From CAZKYX01 sp964557125 (lineage in GTDB: Bacteria; Patescibacteriota; Microgenomatia; Levybacterales; GWA1-39-11), in NCBI GenBank assembly GCA_964557125.1, contig CAZKYX010000001.1, positions 42,593 to 106,592 of the forward strand: a DNA stretch of 64,000 nucleotides, in the 5' to 3' direction. Both the position numbers and the translations under genes were made by a program. The notes below the pieces were generated by a model. The model ran no database searches and was not told the DNA's origin. It saw only the letters and a list, made by a program, of their open reading frames with translations. Positions 8,633 through 17,663 of this stretch are shown piece after piece; position 1 is the stretch's first letter; the number at the start of each line of letters is the position of its first letter.

Positions 8633-9580
8633 ATGCGTCCCGATTCAAAAGAGAAAGTTCTTCCGGTAAAAAAAATATCAGCACGACGCGTTATCATCAC
8701 ATCTTTTGCGGTTGATTTGCTGGATATTATCCTTAGTTTTGTAGTTTCTGTTTTTTCTGGAAGTGTTGTTATGTTTACGCAGGTTCTTGAAGGTGTTTCT
8801 GATCTCGCTGCATCTGGTCTTCTTATGATTGGCCTTAAGCGATCAACTCAGAAAGATGATAGGTCGCATCCCTTTGGATACGGAAGGGAAATTTATTTTT
8901 GGACCCTGCTAGCTGCCCTTGTCATGTTTGGTTTGACAGCAACTCTGTCAATCTATTTTGGGTGGAAGAGAATTTTGGATCCAGAACCAATTCACAATAT
9001 TTTACTCGCTCTGATAGTTCTTCTCGTAACTTTTTTTACAAATGGATACGCGTTTTTTCTTAGCTATAAACGTCTTTTGAAAAAGAGAAGTTTTAAACAT
9101 GTTGCCGAAATTTTTTACAAGTCTTCCCTTGTAGAAACAAAAACGACTTTTATATTAGATCTTATGGGAACCGCATCATCATTTTTTGGTATGCTAGCCT
9201 TAGGCGGATATCTTATTACAGGAGATTTGAGATTTGATGGTTTGGGTGCCGTCATTATAGGTATCTTTTTGGCTATCTTTTCATTCTTCCTTCTTATGGG
9301 GATTCGGGATTTGCTTGTTGGAAAGAGTGCCTCTCTTGCGACAGAGAAAAAAATTCGTGATGCGGCACTTGAAGTTGAAGAAGTTAATTCTGTGCTTGAT
9401 TTAAAAACACTTCACGTTGGTTCTGAAAAATTGCTTGTCAATTTGGAGGTCCATATGCAGGATAGACTTACGACAGATGAGCTCGAAAAATTGATTGACA
9501 AGATTAAAGAACGTATTCAGCAAGCGGTTCCTTCTGTAAAATACATTCAAGTCGAACTTGAAACCCCTGAAAAGATTTGA
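8633..9580 (+). CDS. Cation diffusion facilitator (CDF) transporter
   Basis: Protein of 315 aa with about six membrane helices followed by a cytosolic C-terminal domain (about 235-310) typical of CDF metal efflux proteins. The segment DRSHPFGYGREIYFW near residue 80 is the family's conserved loop after TM2, and the FDGLGAVIIGIFL segment matches TM6. The substrate (Zn, Fe, Mn or Co) cannot be assigned safely. TATACT at 8621-8626 ends 6 nt before the ATG. Confidence 0.88.
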   Translation: MRPDSKEKVLPVKKISARRVIITSFAVDLLDIILSFVVSVFSGSVVMFTQVLEGVSDLAASGLLMIGLKRSTQKDDRSHPFGYGREIYFWTLLAALVMFGLTATLSIYFGWKRILDPEPIHNILLALIVLLVTFFTNGYAFFLSYKRLLKKRSFKHVAEIFYKSSLVETKTTFILDLMGTASSFFGMLALGGYLITGDLRFDGLGAVIIGIFLAIFSFFLLMGIRDLLVGKSASLATEKKIRDAALEVEEVNSVLDLKTLHVGSEKLLVNLEVHMQDRLTTDELEKLIDKIKERIQQAVPSVKYIQVELETPEKI

Positions 9581-9625
9581 AATCTTGATTTTTATACTGT
9601 CCTAGAGTAGAATTTGGCTTGGAAT

Positions 9626-11329
9626 ATGTCAAAAGTAGAAATCACTCCAGATAGTATTCACGAAATTATACCTCCTCATGAAATTGAGAAAAAATATCTC
9701 GTAAAGAAATTGCCTGACAATTTAGATAGTTTTCCCTTCGTTGAAATATCTCAGAGTTATGTAGCTATTTCTGAAGACAACAAAGAGGAAGTACGTGTCA
9801 GAAAGGCTGACAATAATTATTATCTGACAGTAAAACGAGGGAATGGACTCGATCGCGAAGAAGTTGAGACGTGCATTGATAGAGATACATACGAAGTGCT
9901 TGTCCCTCATGCTGATGGTAAGACCGTTGAAAAAACAAGATACAAAATTCCGTATCAAAAATATACCATCGAGCTTGATGTTTACCATGGTGCTCAAGAA
10001 GGCCTTTTGAGCGTAGAGGTAGAATTTGAGAGCATCGAGGAAAGTGAGAAATTTGCTCACCCTGCATGGTTTGGAGAGGATGTTACAGGAAAGAAAGAGT
10101 TCTCGAATAGAGCAATGGCAGGAAAAAATGCTGAAAGAACAAAAGAGAAAACATCTGAAAGTTGGATAACAACAGAAGTGGAAGATGTTTCAAAATTTCT
10201 GAATCTCATTGAAAAAAAACTCAAAGAGAAGGATGGGAGTGAATCTTTGTTTGTTTTTATTGCCGGGAGAACGAGTTCTGGTAAAACAACTGCAGTAACT
10301 AAAAAAATTGAAGAAAGATTTGGTGACATTTCAATTCTTTCAACAGATGACTATCAAAAGGGTGGAAAATTTGTAGATAGGGAGCGCGCGAAGGGCAACA
10401 ATATCAATTGGGATCATCCGGAATATATCAATTTTGAATTACTCAAAACTCATTTAGATTTGTTGAAAAATGGAGAGTCGATTGAAAAGCCTGAGTTTAA
10501 TTTTTTAACCGGAGAGGCTGACAGTACGTCTAAATTTTCACCAAAAAACATCATTGTTCTCGAGGGATTGTTTGCACTTTTTGACGACCTCCCAAGCTAT
10601 GCTGATGTCAAGGGATTTGTGGACATTTCTCTTCATGGAAGTGTTGTGAGGCGTCTTGCTCGGGATGTTGTCAGAACCCCCTTAAGCCCTGAGCAAATTC
10701 TCGATTACTACTTCAGAGTAGTTGAGCCTATGTATCAAAAATATATTGAACCAACGAAGAGAAAGGCGGATATGGTGCTTGTCAATGAGTATAATCCGGC
10801 AATTGAAGCTGAAAAATTTCAAGGGTTGGAAATTCAAGCAAAATACAAGGGGACTGTTAGCGCTGAGCTGTTAGCAGACAACGGCGCAACATTTCTAAAG
10901 TGCAATGTGCAAGATGATACATACTTTAATCCTCATGATAGACAACTCGAAGAATCAGATGAAATGTTGAGAATTCGCAAAGAAGACGGCCAATCTGTTA
11001 TGACCTATAAAGGTCCGAAGAACAAGGATAGTGGAAATAGACCGCGTGCTGAGATTAAAATTAGCCCACGTTTGGAACGGATATTTCGAAAGCATTATGG
11101 GAAAAATTTTAAAGAAATTAGCAAAGAGAGAAGTTTTTATGAAATGGATGGAGCTCTTGTCGTTCTTGACACTGTAACAAAAATCGAAGGAGGAGTCACA
11201 ACAAAGCTCGGAGAATTTATTGAAATTCAATGTAATGACGAGAAAAACTCAGAAGAAAAAACCAGCCAAATTGTTAAAAAATTAGGAATTACAACTTTGC
11301 CACTTTCAATCCCTTACAGCAGGATGTAA
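9626..11329 (+). CDS. CYTH - uridine kinase-like - CYTH fusion protein
   Basis: Protein of 567 aa. The N-terminal CYTH domain (about 15-170) has ExExK as EIEKK (19-23), then VRVRK, LTVKRG and IELDVY. A P-loop kinase of the uridine kinase/phosphoribulokinase type follows (about 200-385) with Walker A GRTSSGKT (214-221), STDDYQ and VLEGLFAL. A second CYTH-like domain (about 400-567) begins LEIQAKYKG, so its second acidic residue is Gln, and contains QDDTYFNPHDR, typical of class IV cyclase-like members. CYTH domains hydrolyse triphosphates or inorganic polyphosphate. I prefer ATG 9626 over TTG 9614 because TAGAAT (9608-9613) abuts the TTG. Confidence 0.82.
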   Translation: MSKVEITPDSIHEIIPPHEIEKKYLVKKLPDNLDSFPFVEISQSYVAISEDNKEEVRVRKADNNYYLTVKRGNGLDREEVETCIDRDTYEVLVPHADGKTVEKTRYKIPYQKYTIELDVYHGAQEGLLSVEVEFESIEESEKFAHPAWFGEDVTGKKEFSNRAMAGKNAERTKEKTSESWITTEVEDVSKFLNLIEKKLKEKDGSESLFVFIAGRTSSGKTTAVTKKIEERFGDISILSTDDYQKGGKFVDRERAKGNNINWDHPEYINFELLKTHLDLLKNGESIEKPEFNFLTGEADSTSKFSPKNIIVLEGLFALFDDLPSYADVKGFVDISLHGSVVRRLARDVVRTPLSPEQILDYYFRVVEPMYQKYIEPTKRKADMVLVNEYNPAIEAEKFQGLEIQAKYKGTVSAELLADNGATFLKCNVQDDTYFNPHDRQLEESDEMLRIRKEDGQSVMTYKGPKNKDSGNRPRAEIKISPRLERIFRKHYGKNFKEISKERSFYEMDGALVVLDTVTKIEGGVTTKLGEFIEIQCNDEKNSEEKTSQIVKKLGITTLPLSIPYSRM

Positions 11330-11346
11330 GCAAGTATATCGTATAG

Positions 11347-11367
11347 AATATACAATATACAATATAC
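11347..11367. repeat. Perfect (AATATAC)3 heptamer tract
   Basis: Three exact AATATAC units immediately upstream of the TATAAT (11370-11375) of the ADP-ribosylglycohydrolase gene, in the position of the promoter spacer. Confidence 0.85.
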
Positions 11368-11381
11368 GTTATAATGCACAT

Positions 11382-12419
11382 ATGTCCTTAGAAAAGTTTC
11401 AAGCATCAATGATGGGAGGAGCCATTGGTGACACTTTGGGAATGTCTGTTGAGGGGTGGAGTAGAGATCAAATTCGAAGGTTCATCGGTGGCGTGAGCGA
11501 GCCCGTGAGTTCTGTTGATATCTATGCAAAGGCTTACGAAAATAATCCAAATGACGAAGAAAATTTTCCTCATAAATTTACTACAAGAGTGCTTTCAAAA
11601 GGTGAGTATACCGATGACACGCATTTATCAATTGCAACTGCAAAGGCACTTATCAAGGGTGGATACTCCATGGAGGGGGCTGTAATAGAACATCTGGAAA
11701 TGTATAAAAGACTGACGAGTGACGATGAGCAAGGGGCATGGCAAAGTTTTGGTTATTCAACAAGGACTGCAATACAAAATTTATTGGACGGTGTATCATC
11801 TGAGGCATCAGGCGTAAAAGCCAACAGTCCGGGGAATGGGCCAACAATAAAAATGGGTCCAGTTGGGCTTTTCATGTCGGCAACAAATGAATATGAAAAA
11901 GGAATGGAATATGCAGAAAAAGTTGGGAGAATGACGCATCTTGATAGTCGCTCGATTGGGTCGGGTGTTGTACAGGCAGATGCTATATATTCACTTTTGG
12001 AAGGTATTGATAGAAAAGATTTTGTTGAGCAGACAATTATTGTTTCAAAGAATGTAGAAGAGCGAATAGGGAAAGAGGAGAGGACAAAACTGTATAAAAA
12101 GTTTGAATGGATACTCGCAAATATGGAGGCAAATGACGATGCTGCATATGATGCATTTCAGCCCAACTTTGCGGTTACAAGAAATTATCCTTTCACGCTT
12201 TTTATGTTTCAAAAGTATTGGGACAGTCCCCTTGAAGGACTTTTAAAGACTGTAAATTCTGGAGGTGATGCCGATAGTACGGGGGCTATGTTTGGAACGC
12301 TTGCTGGAGCAAAGCATGGGAAATTTTATCCACAAGAATGGGAAGATGTATTGCTAGATAAAGAGGTGTTAATTTCTCTTTCATCACAGCTCTTTGCTTC
12401 AAACTCTATGCTATCCTAG
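11382..12419 (+). CDS. ADP-ribosylglycohydrolase family protein
   Basis: Protein of 345 aa of the ARH/DraG family, which removes ADP-ribose from proteins or small molecules using two Mg ions. The motifs are in the expected order: GGAIGDTLGM near residue 12, YTDDTHLS near 72 (metal-binding TDDT), GPVGLFM near 161 and NSGGDADSTGAM near 297 (the second metal site). No signal peptide. No ADP-ribosyltransferase is visible in the window, so the substrate is open. TATAAT at 11370-11375 ends 6 nt before the ATG. Confidence 0.9.
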   Translation: MSLEKFQASMMGGAIGDTLGMSVEGWSRDQIRRFIGGVSEPVSSVDIYAKAYENNPNDEENFPHKFTTRVLSKGEYTDDTHLSIATAKALIKGGYSMEGAVIEHLEMYKRLTSDDEQGAWQSFGYSTRTAIQNLLDGVSSEASGVKANSPGNGPTIKMGPVGLFMSATNEYEKGMEYAEKVGRMTHLDSRSIGSGVVQADAIYSLLEGIDRKDFVEQTIIVSKNVEERIGKEERTKLYKKFEWILANMEANDDAAYDAFQPNFAVTRNYPFTLFMFQKYWDSPLEGLLKTVNSGGDADSTGAMFGTLAGAKHGKFYPQEWEDVLLDKEVLISLSSQLFASNSMLS

Positions 12420-12568
12420 AACCGAAAGCGAAAAAAATTCTTCTAATATTGCTGGTAGTTATCATAGGTTTTTTTGTTATATATTTAAAGCTTCCTATAA
12501 TGCAGGTTGCAAATTAATGCTATGATTAAAATCACGCTACACTTTTGCTTTTCTGTATAATATAGTAT
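12420..12568 (+). other. Spacer with a possible remnant of a membrane peptide
   Basis: From about 12425 to the TAA at 12515-12517 one frame reads a lysine-rich start followed by a clear transmembrane helix (ILLILLVVIIGFFVIYL), but it has no ATG, GTG or TTG in a sensible place. It may be a decayed N-terminus or an unusual start. The rest holds the promoter of the next gene: TATAAT at 12556-12561 ends 7 nt before its ATG. Confidence 0.3.
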
Positions 12569-13801
12569 ATGTACATGAATTTTCTTCTATATTTGGTTTA
12601 TGAAGTATTGATTTGGCTTTTAATATTATTATTTTTTATCTTTCTTGTATTTAAGTTTCGCAATAAAATAAAAATTTTGAGAAAAAATTCAAAAACAGTT
12701 GTTATAACTGGTTTTGGGTTTTTTCTAGTTTTAATTATTTCCTTTTTTTATTTCAATCCTGGTGGTAACTTATTGGAAATGCCAATGTATTCTCACTCAC
12801 ATGCTCCTGGTGGCAAGACGGCATCAGTACCGCTTCTCAATGCAATAGCCTTTTTTCTTAATTCTACTAAGTTTGATAAGGTTGCAGATATCGGCGCGGA
12901 TCCTAACAATGTGCCAGCTTTTGTATCCAAAACTGATGCTGCTGTTAGGATAGATATTACAGCTCAGGAAGTAATATCTGAGATTAGAAATGGTTCGTAT
13001 TTCAATTATTGGACGTACAACAAGCAGGTGCCAGGGCCAATGTATAGAGTAAAGCTCGGAGACACAGTAATTGTATCGTTAACAAATCACAAATCGTCAA
13101 TTCACCATCACAATATAGACATGCATGCTGTTACTGGACCTGGGGGTGGAGCGGCGGTTACACATGTTGCACCAGGAGAAACTAAGTCTTTTAAGTGGAA
13201 GGCGCTTAATCCCGGAATTTATGTGTATCATTGTGCAATGCCTAATGTAAGTACTCATAATTCGCACGGCCAGTATGGGTTAATTCTTGTAGAGCCGCCC
13301 GAAGGACTCTCAAGGGTTGATAAGGAGTTCTATATTATGCAAGGGGAGCTTTACACTTTGGGGGGTCTTGGAAAGAAGGGGCTTACTATTTTTAATACGC
13401 AAGGGCTTATTGATGGAAACCCCACGTATGTAACTTTTAATGGAAAAGTTGAAACAACTCCGCGAATGAAAGCAAAGGTTGGAGATAAAATCCGAATGTT
13501 TGTAGGTAATGGTGGATTGAATCTCATCTCTTCTTTTCATGTCATAGGGGAAATATTTGATGTTGTTTATCCAGAAGGAGCAATTGGTTCGCCACCGTTA
13601 AGAAATATACAGACTACTGCAGTGCTTCCAGGAGGAGCGACTATCGTGGAGTTCACGGTTGATGTGCCTGGAAATTATCTTCTTGTGGACCATGCACTTG
13701 CGCGGATGAATAAGGGGGCATGGGCTGTTCTCGAAGTGGAAGGAAATGATAATCCTGATGTTTTTCAGTCTTTGGATCCTGATTCCGACATGCATCACTG
13801 A
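12569..13801 (+). CDS. nirK: Membrane-anchored copper nitrite reductase homologue (NirK/AniA type)
   Basis: Protein of 410 aa: two hydrophobic segments (about 5-29 and 43-61), then two cupredoxin domains. Aligned by eye to AniA/NirK, type 2 copper ligands H186, H221 and H375, catalytic D184 (HNIDMH) and H324 (SSFHVIGE) are all present; type 1 ligands H181, C222 and H230 are present, but the axial Met of the usual GMYG is Gln235 (GQYG). The family reduces nitrite to NO outside the membrane using an external electron donor; no donor or other denitrification gene is nearby. Gln could lower the copper potential. TATAAT lies 7 nt before the ATG. Confidence 0.85.
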   Translation: MYMNFLLYLVYEVLIWLLILLFFIFLVFKFRNKIKILRKNSKTVVITGFGFFLVLIISFFYFNPGGNLLEMPMYSHSHAPGGKTASVPLLNAIAFFLNSTKFDKVADIGADPNNVPAFVSKTDAAVRIDITAQEVISEIRNGSYFNYWTYNKQVPGPMYRVKLGDTVIVSLTNHKSSIHHHNIDMHAVTGPGGGAAVTHVAPGETKSFKWKALNPGIYVYHCAMPNVSTHNSHGQYGLILVEPPEGLSRVDKEFYIMQGELYTLGGLGKKGLTIFNTQGLIDGNPTYVTFNGKVETTPRMKAKVGDKIRMFVGNGGLNLISSFHVIGEIFDVVYPEGAIGSPPLRNIQTTAVLPGGATIVEFTVDVPGNYLLVDHALARMNKGAWAVLEVEGNDNPDVFQSLDPDSDMHH

Positions 13802-13808
13802 AATGTAA

Positions 13809-14441
13809 TTATCTGAGTTTTTTTAAAAGATAGGTAAGACAAAGAAGTATGGGTGCAATGTAGAGAAGGGTTCCAAAAATTCCATAATTTAAGTATTCTT
13901 GCACGACACCAGTAGTTCCTAGCCATCCGGCAACATCAAAATATTCCCAAGGATGGTGGAGTAGAAAATGCTGGAAGAATTCATGGATGAGTTTTGGAAT
14001 TGCAATAACTGAGAGAACGAGAATTAGTATCTGATGAGTTTTAAACAAAACATCTTTTTTAGAAAAAAGTTTGTACATTAAATAAAAGATGACAAAGTTT
14101 TCAAATATATTTGGAAAGAAAAAAAGAAATTGTCTGTTGTGGGTCGAATAGAAAAATGCGAGTCCGACAAGTCTATATAGGAAAAGAAAAATAGCCGTGT
14201 TCTTTGCAAGCTTATCTTTGAAGGAAAAAGCAATGATAAAAATAAAAGTTAAGTAGTACAAGTCAAAGGTCTTATCCCAGTTTTGATAGAAGGCAAGTTT
14301 TGCAGGTGTTGAGTGGTCAATAAATTTCCAATCATACAGGTCACAAAGGTTGGATAGTAGTATTCCCAGTAATGGAATACGAAAAATGAGAAGAGGAACA
14401 ACGGAGCGAGCAATGGTGGGAAGAATAGGAAGCTGTTCCAT
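13809..14441 (-). CDS. Membrane protein, 210 aa, unknown
   Basis: Polytopic membrane protein with about six to seven hydrophobic segments and a histidine-rich loop (HEFFQHFLLHHPWEYFD) near residue 150. No family recognised. Its start overlaps the stop of the upstream minus-strand gene by one base (TAATG), so the two are co-translated. It converges on the nitrite reductase gene. Confidence 0.65.
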   Translation of the reverse strand: MEQLPILPTIARSVVPLLIFRIPLLGILLSNLCDLYDWKFIDHSTPAKLAFYQNWDKTFDLYYLTFIFIIAFSFKDKLAKNTAIFLFLYRLVGLAFFYSTHNRQFLFFFPNIFENFVIFYLMYKLFSKKDVLFKTHQILILVLSVIAIPKLIHEFFQHFLLHHPWEYFDVAGWLGTTGVVQEYLNYGIFGTLLYIAPILLCLTYLLKKLR

Positions 14442-14899
14442 TAAGATTTGCTTTTGAGAAAGAAGGATATTATGGCTGCATATACTGTTCCAAAAATAAG
14501 AGCTGTGATAAGTTGGGCAAGCATGTCAACAAGAATTGCAACTGTATCAGGTGCCGTGCCAAGTCCGTAAGAGTTCTTAACATAAGAAATAATTTCTGGA
14601 TTTACAAAAAGGTAGTATGCTACAAAAATAAAAGGAGAAACGAGTCCGTATACGAGAGAGATTTTTATTCCTTCAATGGTTCCTTGTTTGAAAGTTAATT
14701 TATTTTTTTGTTGTTTTTTCTTGGATAAAATTCCCAAGAACCAAATGACAAGCGGGGAGAGCATCATGAATATAAGTTGAATTGGAGACTTGTCAAAGGA
14801 TTTATTCTGACCAGTAATTTCCATGAGTGCAAGACAAGCAACTATGACCCCGCACATGGCAAGTCCATATTTTACATAAGTTTTACTCAAAAGCTTCAT
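14441..14899 (-). CDS. DUF4199-like membrane protein
   Basis: Protein of 152 aa with four predicted membrane helices. The layout, with paired N-terminal helices, a cytosolic segment TFKQGTIEGIKISLVYGLVSP and a later helix pair, resembles DUF4199 proteins, whose function is unknown. First gene of a two-gene minus-strand unit. Its upstream spacer carries a run of nine C. Confidence 0.5.
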   Translation of the reverse strand: MKLLSKTYVKYGLAMCGVIVACLALMEITGQNKSFDKSPIQLIFMMLSPLVIWFLGILSKKKQQKNKLTFKQGTIEGIKISLVYGLVSPFIFVAYYLFVNPEIISYVKNSYGLGTAPDTVAILVDMLAQLITALIFGTVYAAIISFFLKSKS

Positions 14900-15029
14900 A
14901 ATATAAAAATCATATCAAAAATAACCACCTTTTGCCAAATAACCCCCCCCCAGAAAATCTGTTAGGGCTTTTTTCTTGCCCTAAGAGCAAAACTGATATA
15001 CTATTTTATTAGTAAGAATAATTTCTAAA
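14900..15029. promoter_or_regulatory. Divergent spacer with C9 tract and hairpin
   Basis: Spacer between a leftward and a rightward membrane-protein gene. It has nine consecutive C (14943-14951), rare in this AT-rich DNA, and a hairpin TTAGGGC / GCCCTAA (14962-14968 with 14978-14984, 9-nt loop). Neither feature is tied to a clear promoter. Confidence 0.45.
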
Positions 15030-16082
15030 ATGAAAAATCTTGAACTTTCAAAAATTCTCCATATAGCAACCACAATTATTGTTGTGTTTTCCATTCTTTA
15101 CTTCTCGTACTTGATAATAAAACCTTTTCTTCTTGTCATAATTATTGCCTTTATTTTTTCAATATTTTTAAATCCTGCTTATGAATGGTTCCTGCAGAGA
15201 GTGAAAAAGCCTTCAATTGCCGCAATAATTACCATCGTTCTTATGCTTATATTTATCCTTTCCCCACTCATTTTTGTATTTGTGAATGTGCTTGCTGAAG
15301 CAAGAGGGCTTTTTGCCATGATACAGGCAAAGCCAACACTTCTTGCAGACGCTCAGGCAGTTATAACCAACCAAATGCAGCAACTCGGACTACCAACTGA
15401 GGTTTTTAAATTCAATATTGAGCAAGAAGTACTCAGGATTCTTAAAACAGTTATTCAAAATGCTACGGGGACACTTTTCTATGCAGGTTCATTGTTATTA
15501 AATACATTCTTTGTACTCATAACTGTTTATTTTTTCTTGATAGCAAAGAAGCGAATAGGAGCGTATCTTCAGAAAATTGAAATTATTCCGAGGCACTATT
15601 ATTTAAAAATTCAGACAAGAACGACAGACCTTATTAATGGGATAGTGAGAGGTAATCTTTTTGTTGCTGGTATTCAAATTGTACTTGGAACATTGGGATT
15701 TTTGATGTTTGGAATACCTGCGCCCTTATTGTTAGGAGTTCTCTATGGTATTTTTTCGTTAATGCCGGCAATTGGGGCAATGCTTGTGTGGGGACCGGTT
15801 GCAATTATACTGTTCTTTACGCATGGACCTCTCGTCGCTTTACTCTTTGCTGCGTGGTTTGTTGTTACCAATTTTCTTCTTGATAATTTTGTCTCACCAA
15901 AAATTATTGGGAGTCAAACAAAGTTGCATCAGCTTCTCATAATGTTTTCTGTTGTTGGTGGGGTACAGCAGTTTGGACTTGTTGGTGTAGTTTTGGGTCC
16001 CGTAATTGTGGCGCTTGCCTTTGTTGCAATTGAAATGTACGAAGAAATAACCAGCCCCAAAGGAACAAAGGAATTTGAATAG
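15030..16082 (+). CDS. AI-2E family transporter (PerM-like permease)
   Basis: Protein of 350 aa with about eight membrane helices in the AI-2E/PerM pattern: two N-terminal helices, a soluble stretch (about 90-150), then TM clusters ending in GVVLGPVIVALAFVAIEMYEE. Conserved family segments FGIPAPLLLGVLYGIFSLMPAIGA and DNFVSPKIIGSQTKLHQLLIM are present (split here by short linkers). The family exports small molecules or exchanges ions; the substrate here is not known. Confidence 0.88.
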   Translation: MKNLELSKILHIATTIIVVFSILYFSYLIIKPFLLVIIIAFIFSIFLNPAYEWFLQRVKKPSIAAIITIVLMLIFILSPLIFVFVNVLAEARGLFAMIQAKPTLLADAQAVITNQMQQLGLPTEVFKFNIEQEVLRILKTVIQNATGTLFYAGSLLLNTFFVLITVYFFLIAKKRIGAYLQKIEIIPRHYYLKIQTRTTDLINGIVRGNLFVAGIQIVLGTLGFLMFGIPAPLLLGVLYGIFSLMPAIGAMLVWGPVAIILFFTHGPLVALLFAAWFVVTNFLLDNFVSPKIIGSQTKLHQLLIMFSVVGGVQQFGLVGVVLGPVIVALAFVAIEMYEEITSPKGTKEFE

Positions 16083-16103
16083 TAAGGTAACTTGAATTTT
16101 TTC

Positions 16104-16131
16104 TTGGCAAAATGGAAGTTGGTGCTATAAT
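16104..16131 (+). promoter_or_regulatory. Leaderless-type promoter before 16138
   Basis: TTGGCA and TATAAT with 16-bp spacing. The -10 box ends 6 nt before the ATG, so the mRNA should begin at the start codon with no room for a Shine-Dalgarno site. Confidence 0.65.
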
Positions 16132-16137
16132 CAGGCG

Positions 16138-16854
16138 ATGAAAGAGATTGAAGTCAGACCTGAGCATGCGACAATTCTTGAAGCATCCCAAGTTGTTAGA
16201 GAATTAGTTGCATCAGAAGATTTTTACAACAACGCATTCTATAACAGTCGTGAGCGCTCAATAGCTCAACATACCACTCAAGCATTCCTTGAAAATTCTC
16301 TTTTTTCGTTGAGAGAGGATAAGGTAAGTTACAAAAAGGAAGGCACCGGTTTTCAAAATTTCTACAAAAGGGGAGATTATTTCCAATTTGGTGCTGACAT
16401 AATGGCTGGACCACAGCTCCTTTCACGCGATACTATTGCCAGCATGTACACACTTAACGTTTTTCATACGTGGTCAGCCAATCTAGGAAAAAGCATTTCA
16501 ATTGCGCTTTATTCAAGTGAAGAGAAAAAGCTGGAAGAGCCAGTAGAGTTTGCAAAACGGATGTATAAGGATTGGAAAGTTGTACCTGATGATTATCAGA
16601 TTCAGGAGGATGAGAGACTAGGTGTTTTTAAGTGTAAAGCTTCTCAAGAAGGAAATGAACTCGCCGTCAAATTTACAAAACTTCTAAGGAACTGGACAAA
16701 AAAAGGCACTGAATTTACGTATACGCTTTATGAAAGGGACTACCATCAATTATGGTTTCAATTTCCAGAGGTTGAAAGGAATAATAAAGTTTTTACGCCC
16801 TATGTGCTCTCTCCGTTGTCATCAATGAATGAAATAGAAAAACGACTAATCTAG
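16138..16854 (+). CDS. Hypothetical protein, 238 aa
   Basis: Unrecognised soluble protein, rich in aromatic residues in the second half (YTLYERDYHQLWFQFPEVE). No signal peptide, membrane helix or cysteine motif. A good promoter precedes it: TTGGCA (16104-16109), 16-bp spacer, TATAAT (16126-16131), then 6 nt to the ATG. Confidence 0.65.
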   Translation: MKEIEVRPEHATILEASQVVRELVASEDFYNNAFYNSRERSIAQHTTQAFLENSLFSLREDKVSYKKEGTGFQNFYKRGDYFQFGADIMAGPQLLSRDTIASMYTLNVFHTWSANLGKSISIALYSSEEKKLEEPVEFAKRMYKDWKVVPDDYQIQEDERLGVFKCKASQEGNELAVKFTKLLRNWTKKGTEFTYTLYERDYHQLWFQFPEVERNNKVFTPYVLSPLSSMNEIEKRLI

Positions 16855-16901
16855 AAAATCGATTCTTGCTTTTCTGCACGACGAACATTAGAATCTGACC
16901 T

Positions 16902-17570
16902 ATGCAGGAAAGAGAGCCAGTTTTTGAATTGCCGGTAGAGGAGTCTTTATTGCCCGTGATATTTCCGATAAGTAAAGAGGCGTGTTTTGAAGCAGGAATG
17001 TTTGCAGCCGGACTATATGGGAGGCAGGAGGCTGCTCAAAAACTTCTCCAGCAAGAAGCAAATATTGGCAAGACTCGTGATGCCTTTGCTGCTGTGATTT
17101 CAGCTATTGAGGGGGCTAACGATGAAGGAAGTGAGAAGGTACTCGATGCGCACACTTTTACATTAGGTGTGCTTTACTCCGGAAAAGCAATTTCCATCCA
17201 TACCAAAGAGAAAAAAGTAGAGATTCCAACTGTTCACTCCATGGATGTAAGAAGCCTTATGGCAAAAGCAGGGAATTATGTGGAAGAGCAGGATGCAGAA
17301 ATATTGGGGGAACACTCAAGAGCGGTAAGTTCTATTATCGAAAATTCTTATTTTGCCACACAAAAAATGAAAGAAAATGAAGTAAAAAGCTTTCAGACTG
17401 GAGCTAGACTTTTTGCTTCATGTATTGCAGAAGTTGCACTCAAAACACCCCCTGATTTTAAAAGTAGAGTAGTACCTCAAAAAAGCGCTTTTGATTTAAA
17501 GCCTTCCCCTTTTACGAAAGAAGAATTTGAAGCAATTCTTAAAAAAATTGCTGAAGAAGAAGAGAAATAA
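16902..17570 (+). CDS. Hypothetical protein, 222 aa
   Basis: Unrecognised soluble, mostly helical protein with an acidic C-terminus (KKIAEEEEK). TTGCTT and TAGAAT (16889-16894) with 17-bp spacing precede it, the -10 box ending 7 nt before the ATG. It follows another unknown gene in the same orientation and precedes a transglycosylase, but nothing shows a common function. Confidence 0.65.
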   Translation: MQEREPVFELPVEESLLPVIFPISKEACFEAGMFAAGLYGRQEAAQKLLQQEANIGKTRDAFAAVISAIEGANDEGSEKVLDAHTFTLGVLYSGKAISIHTKEKKVEIPTVHSMDVRSLMAKAGNYVEEQDAEILGEHSRAVSSIIENSYFATQKMKENEVKSFQTGARLFASCIAEVALKTPPDFKSRVVPQKSAFDLKPSPFTKEEFEAILKKIAEEEEK

Positions 17571-17663
17571 CGGTCATGTACTATCTTAAGAATAGCTCTG
17601 GTCTGTTTTCAAGTAACCAAACTTCTAATTACCTAAGTAACTGCCAATTGCTATACTGATTGT

